DNA from: an uncultured Bacteroidota bacterium | GTDB taxonomy: Bacteria; Bacteroidota; Bacteroidia; UBA7662 | Length of the DNA stretch: 10,473 nt | Direction: 5' to 3' | Assembly (NCBI GenBank): GCA_903908015.1 | Contig: CAIVQI010000192.1 | Coordinates: forward strand, 1 to 10,473 | In this document: one piece after another, positions 7,552-10,473 of the stretch | Layout: each line of letters begins with the position of its first letter | Position numbering within the stretch: the stretch's first letter is position 1 | The notes under the pieces: model-generated | Database searches by the model: none | Seen by the model: the letters and a program-made list of their open reading frames with translations, nothing else | What the model was told of the DNA's origin: nothing | Translations under genes and position numbers: made by a program

Positions 7552-8656
7552 CGAACACATCCCAACTGAATTCTCGTTTTTTGACCGCTACACGAGCAGA
7601 CATCTCATTGTATCGCTCATACTGTAGAAAATCGACCATACAGTCGGCGATCTTTGCAGCCTTAGGTTCACATACATATCCAGAATGGTTGTGATCGACC
7701 AACTCTGCTAGTCCGCCTACATCGGTCACCAACATAGGGGTATTGTAATGGAACCCAATCTGCGTTACCCCACTCTGGGTGGCATGATGATAGGTTTGGG
7801 TGACAAGCTGAGCCGCTGAGAACAAAAAGCGAACTTCATCATTGCGAATAAAGCGGGTCATGAGCACCAAATCCGGCGCTAACTGGTTTTCTTCAATGAT
7901 TCGGTGGTAACGGTCGGGTGATTCGTAAAATTCTCCAGCCACAATCAACCGCACATTTTGGGACCGTAAACGAGCATCCGAAAAGGCCTCCAAAAGCAAA
8001 TCAAGACCCTTATACGCACGGATAAAGCCAAAATACAGGAAATAGGTGAATTCTGGATTTAGTCCCAGGGCTTTGCAGGCCGTTTGACGATCAACAGGCT
8101 CGCCAAAATTATCATACAAAGGATGTTTGAGTCGAACCGAAGGCTTACGATAACCATGAGCCATCAAATCGGTCCGAACGGAGTCACTGAGTGTTGCAGC
8201 CGCATCTGTTTGCGATAAAAAGAAATTTGTCAGTCCACGCGACAGAGGAAACGACTCGTGCGGAATGATGTTGTCGGCCAGTGCTATGCGCCTGGCCTTC
8301 GACCCCATGAGTGACGACCAAAACGAAAGCATACCCAGGCAAGGCGCCATAAATGGCATCCAATAACGAAGAATGAGGAAATCAGCCTGATATCGCTTAA
8401 CATAACGCGCCGTCAACAGCCAGTTCATCGGATTGAGCGCGTGCAACAAAACACGAATCGTTAGGCCTTCCGGTGCGGGCTCATCGCTCAATTGGGTTTT
8501 GCCCGGAAACAACCAACCCGGGTATTGCATGCTGAACGTAATAATTTCCACCTCATGACCTTGCTCTTGTAGGCAGTAGGCCATCCGTTCGTTGAATGTG
8601 GCCATTCCCCCGGCCCGTAATGGCCAAGCCGGTCCCACAATGAGCACCCTACTCAA
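7517..8656 (-). CDS. Glycosyltransferase family 4 (GT-B fold)
   Basis: A 379-residue nucleotide-sugar-dependent retaining glycosyltransferase, probably acting on a lipid-linked or envelope glycan at the cytosolic face. The N-terminal domain starts with VLIVGPAWPLRAGGMATF (4-21), the glycine-rich acceptor-side loop. The C-terminal donor domain has LYFGFIRAYKGLDLLLEAF (207-225), LIVAGEF (237-243) and HHATQSGVTQIGFHYNTPML (290-309), then TDVGGLAELV (311-320). TQSGVTQI replaces the Glu-containing donor motif of many GT4 enzymes, as is usual for this subgroup. The nominal start is TTG at 8656, which overlaps the GT2 stop by 8 bp and gives the expected N-terminus; GTG three codons later is the alternative, and no suitable ATG exists. 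Its 3' end overlaps valS tail-to-tail. The donor and acceptor sugars cannot be inferred. Confidence 0.92.
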   Translation of the reverse strand: MSRVLIVGPAWPLRAGGMATFNERMAYCLQEQGHEVEIITFSMQYPGWLFPGKTQLSDEPAPEGLTIRVLLHALNPMNWLLTARYVKRYQADFLILRYWMPFMAPCLGMLSFWSSLMGSKARRIALADNIIPHESFPLSRGLTNFFLSQTDAAATLSDSVRTDLMAHGYRKPSVRLKHPLYDNFGEPVDRQTACKALGLNPEFTYFLYFGFIRAYKGLDLLLEAFSDARLRSQNVRLIVAGEFYESPDRYHRIIEENQLAPDLVLMTRFIRNDEVRFLFSAAQLVTQTYHHATQSGVTQIGFHYNTPMLVTDVGGLAELVDHNHSGYVCEPKAAKIADCMVDFLQYERYNEMSARVAVKKREFSWDVFVRQLLSVGLPA

Positions 8657-9623
8657 ATCCGGATCTTTGGCTGATTAAATACCTGTTTCTGTCTGCAGCA
8701 TTTCGGGTTACAAGTTCAGCCAGGAATCCGGTCAAAAACAGTTGTGCCCCAACGACAATCAAAACAAGTGACAAGAAAAACAATGGCTGCTGGGTAACCA
8801 AACGATAAGGCAGATCAAATGCTATGTTGTACAATTTTAGCCCGATCAGAAACAGGGTAATGATGCCCCCCGTCACAAAACAAAGGGTTCCATATAATCC
8901 AAAGAAATGCATCGGACGCCGTCCAAACTTCGACATGAAATAAATTGACATTAAGTCCAAAAAGCCGTTGATGAAACGGTCCATTCCAAATTTTGTGTGT
9001 CCATATTTGCGCGCCTGGTGCTGGACTACTTGTTCTTCAATTTTTCGGAAACCCGCCCAGCGGGCAATTACCGGAATGTATCGATGCATCTCGCCATACA
9101 CCTCAATACTTTTTACCACCCTCGCATGATAAGCCTTTAGCCCACAATTAAAATCATGCAAATTATGCACACCAGAAACTTTGCGTGTAGCCCAATTGAA
9201 CAAGCGCGTGGGGATGGTTTTGCTCAATGGATCGTATCGCTTCTTCTTCCATCCGCTCAAAATATCCAAATGCTCCTGCAGCATTCTCTGGTACATTCCA
9301 GGCAACTCATCGGGCGAATCTTGCAAATCAGCGTCCATGGTGAATACTATCTCACCACGCGTGGCTTCAAAGCCCACATTCAAAGCCGCGGATTTACCGT
9401 AATTGCGTTGGAAGCGAATGCCTTTGACCAAACCAGGAAATTCTTCCGATTGCCTTGCGATCACCGACCACGAATCGTCGGTGCTCCCATCATCGATATA
9501 AATGATTTCAAACGTCAATTGACTGCGCGTGAGCACCTCGATAATCCAACGGGTAAGCTCCGGAAGTGACTCCTCCTCATTCAGTTGAGGAATCACAATC
9601 GAAATATTCAACGGATTATTCAT
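8649..9623 (-). CDS. Family 2 glycosyltransferase, GtrB/DPM1-like, membrane-bound
   Basis: 324 residues from the chosen start. The GT-A catalytic domain (about 5-225) has SIVIPQLNEEESLPEL (8-23), IYIDDGSTDDS (41-51), QRNYGKSAALNVGF (72-85) and the metal-binding DADLQD (97-102), then HDFNCGLKAY (156-165) and RKYGHTKFGMDRF (205-217). Two transmembrane helices follow (about 240-262 and 280-304). This is the layout of undecaprenyl- or dolichyl-phosphate sugar transferases (GtrB, ArnC, DPM1 relatives), so transfer of a sugar from a nucleotide donor to polyprenyl phosphate is likely; the sugar is unknown. The ATG at 9623 was chosen because it gives the usual N-terminus just before the NISIVIP strand and an ATGAATAA overlap with the upstream stop. 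An in-frame ATG at 9641 is possible. The 3' end overlaps the GT4 start by 8 bp, which indicates translational coupling. Confidence 0.93.
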   Translation of the reverse strand: MNNPLNISIVIPQLNEEESLPELTRWIIEVLTRSQLTFEIIYIDDGSTDDSWSVIARQSEEFPGLVKGIRFQRNYGKSAALNVGFEATRGEIVFTMDADLQDSPDELPGMYQRMLQEHLDILSGWKKKRYDPLSKTIPTRLFNWATRKVSGVHNLHDFNCGLKAYHARVVKSIEVYGEMHRYIPVIARWAGFRKIEEQVVQHQARKYGHTKFGMDRFINGFLDLMSIYFMSKFGRRPMHFFGLYGTLCFVTGGIITLFLIGLKLYNIAFDLPYRLVTQQPLFFLSLVLIVVGAQLFLTGFLAELVTRNAADRNRYLISQRSGFE

Positions 9624-10212
9624 GGGTGATGGTTGACTCATCAGCAAACAGGGGCTCACTTTTCTTGGTGAAGGCCGATGCAATTAATGCCAAAAGCAAA
9701 CCAAAAACAACGGAAATCATCCATGAAGTAGCCAATGCCCTTGGCGTTTGGGTAAAATCGCGCGCCTCGATGGCCTCCAACTGCTCCTCAATTTCATCCG
9801 CTGGCACATCAAAGTTTTCCAACATTTGCTCCATCTGCTCAAGCGTGATCTCCTTCATTTGGTCCGCCAGACCCTTGTCGAACACATTATAAAGCAATCC
9901 CATAAACAAAACACTAATTAAAGTACCCAGCATACAGACACGAAGCATGACCCAAACACTCGCTCCATAACTGATCCAGCCACCATCCCGTTCACGTTGC
10001 GCCAAGGATGCGCCGACCATCAGGGCCACCAGCAATCCCACCGAAAGCAGAGAATTCCACCAAACAATCATCAAGGCAGGGTCTATATAATACTGAGTTA
10101 TAACAAATATAACTTGAATAAAACCGGTAATCGATCCCCATTTTAACCATACTGGCATGCCGAAACCTCCATCTTGATATGGCTCTCGGTAAGTATTTTC
10201 ATCCTGACGCAT
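9616..10212 (-). CDS. DUF4199-like four-helix membrane protein
   Basis: 198 residues from the ATG at 10212, of unknown function. Four hydrophobic segments are visible at about 23-42, 50-70, 84-110 and 160-181. Between the third and fourth lies a strongly charged, Glu/Met/Gln-rich stretch (about 112-155) that looks helical and extramembrane. This layout, and the position directly before a GT2 gene, fit the DUF4199 family common in Bacteroidota; I recognise it by pattern rather than by a diagnostic motif. The frame stays open to 10329, but that extension would overlap the preceding gene and looks unlike a real N-terminus, so the ATG at 10212 is preferred. Its TAA overlaps the GT2 start by 8 bp. 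It may be a membrane partner for the glycosyltransferase, but that rests on linkage only. Confidence 0.75.
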   Translation of the reverse strand: MRQDENTYREPYQDGGFGMPVWLKWGSITGFIQVIFVITQYYIDPALMIVWWNSLLSVGLLVALMVGASLAQRERDGGWISYGASVWVMLRVCMLGTLISVLFMGLLYNVFDKGLADQMKEITLEQMEQMLENFDVPADEIEEQLEAIEARDFTQTPRALATSWMISVVFGLLLALIASAFTKKSEPLFADESTITHE

Positions 10213-10259
10213 ATTGTTGGGTTTGAAGGAACAAAATAAACAAAATTGTATGAAACCCT

Positions 10260-10473
10260 TTATGAGGTTCGGTAATACAAGGAAATTAAAAATGCAGCGA
10301 ATACCGACCACAGAAATCGCGTTATCCAAAGAAATGATGCCAAATAAGATGGCGTTGTTTCCAATATTCCATTTCGTAGTGCGTCTAATTGTTGGGCTCC
10401 ATAATGCTTGACGATCGTTTCCCTACCCTGTTCTAATTCTCCCAGCAATCCTTGAACATAAACCTGCCAAACC
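10260..10473 (-). CDS. C-terminal part of a small membrane protein, possibly a second DUF4199-like protein; runs off the right edge
   Basis: The minus strand is open from the window edge to TAA at 10260, giving 70 codons of a truncated protein. Visible residues are a charged segment (QGLLGELEQGRETIVKHYG, then QQLDALRNGILE) followed by one transmembrane helix (about visible residues 43-66, FLWITRFLWSVFAAFLIS) and the short tail LYYRTS. This resembles the end of the next gene (charged helix, final membrane helix, short tail), so a tandem DUF4199-like paralogue is plausible but unproven. TTG at 10448 would allow a 62-residue protein, but the frame continues upstream past the edge, so truncation is the better reading. 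It ends 47 bp before the next gene and probably shares its transcript. Confidence 0.6.
   Translation of the reverse strand, partial: VWQVYVQGLLGELEQGRETIVKHYGAQQLDALRNGILETTPSYLASFLWITRFLWSVFAAFLISLYYRTS

Noticed and set aside
9624..9683. N-terminal extension of GT2 by 20 residues.
   Set aside because: The extension lies inside the upstream coding region and lacks family similarity; the ATG at 9623 gives the normal N-terminus.
10213..10329. N-terminal extension of the DUF4199-like protein to 10329.
   Set aside because: It overlaps the end of the preceding gene in another frame; the ATG at 10212 is a simpler start.

Overview
The window looks like an ordinary chromosomal segment of a member of the Bacteroidota with moderate GC. 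Three things point there. Two genes sit behind matches to the Bacteroidota-type promoter -7 box (TAnnTTTG). Shine-Dalgarno sequences are mostly absent and leaders are A/T-rich. The protein set is typical of the phylum: a YihY/BrkB protein of the Bacteroidota form, a DUF4199-like membrane protein next to a GtrB/DPM1-like GT2, and a GT4 of the 'TQSGVTQI' type. I cannot name the genus. No mobile element, CRISPR array, prophage or integration scar is visible.

Layout. Positions 1-42 hold the 5' half of a minus-strand tRNA-Leu(GAG) with its own -7 box. After a noncoding gap comes a minus-strand cluster read from 4799 down to 194: a seven-heme cytochrome c with C-terminal TPRs (probable lipoprotein), then mltG (septal/lytic transglycosylase), then a YbgC-type acyl-CoA thioesterase, then a YihY/BrkB inner-membrane protein. 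An 88-bp intergenic region (4800-4887) with back-to-back promoters separates the cytochrome from plus-strand valS (4888-7551). valS runs into, and overlaps by 35 bp, a second minus-strand cluster read from the right edge: a truncated small membrane protein, a DUF4199-like protein, a GT2 polyprenyl-phosphate-sugar-type glycosyltransferase and a GT4 glycosyltransferase. The last three are joined by two 8-bp overlaps.

How the genes may work together. The right-hand cluster is probably a translationally coupled envelope-glycan unit. GT2 would act at the membrane, with GT4 as a cytosolic-face transferase. The left-hand cluster mixes cell-wall, acyl-CoA and respiratory or redox functions and is probably linked by transcription rather than by pathway. 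valS is housekeeping.

I found no convincing new system. The most unusual points are the thioesterase/YihY junction (same frame, separated only by one TAG, with no ATG near the next start), the 35-bp tail-to-tail overlap of valS with the GT4 gene, the isolated seven-heme/TPR cytochrome, and a perfect 3 x 12 bp repeat in the 5' end of mltG.
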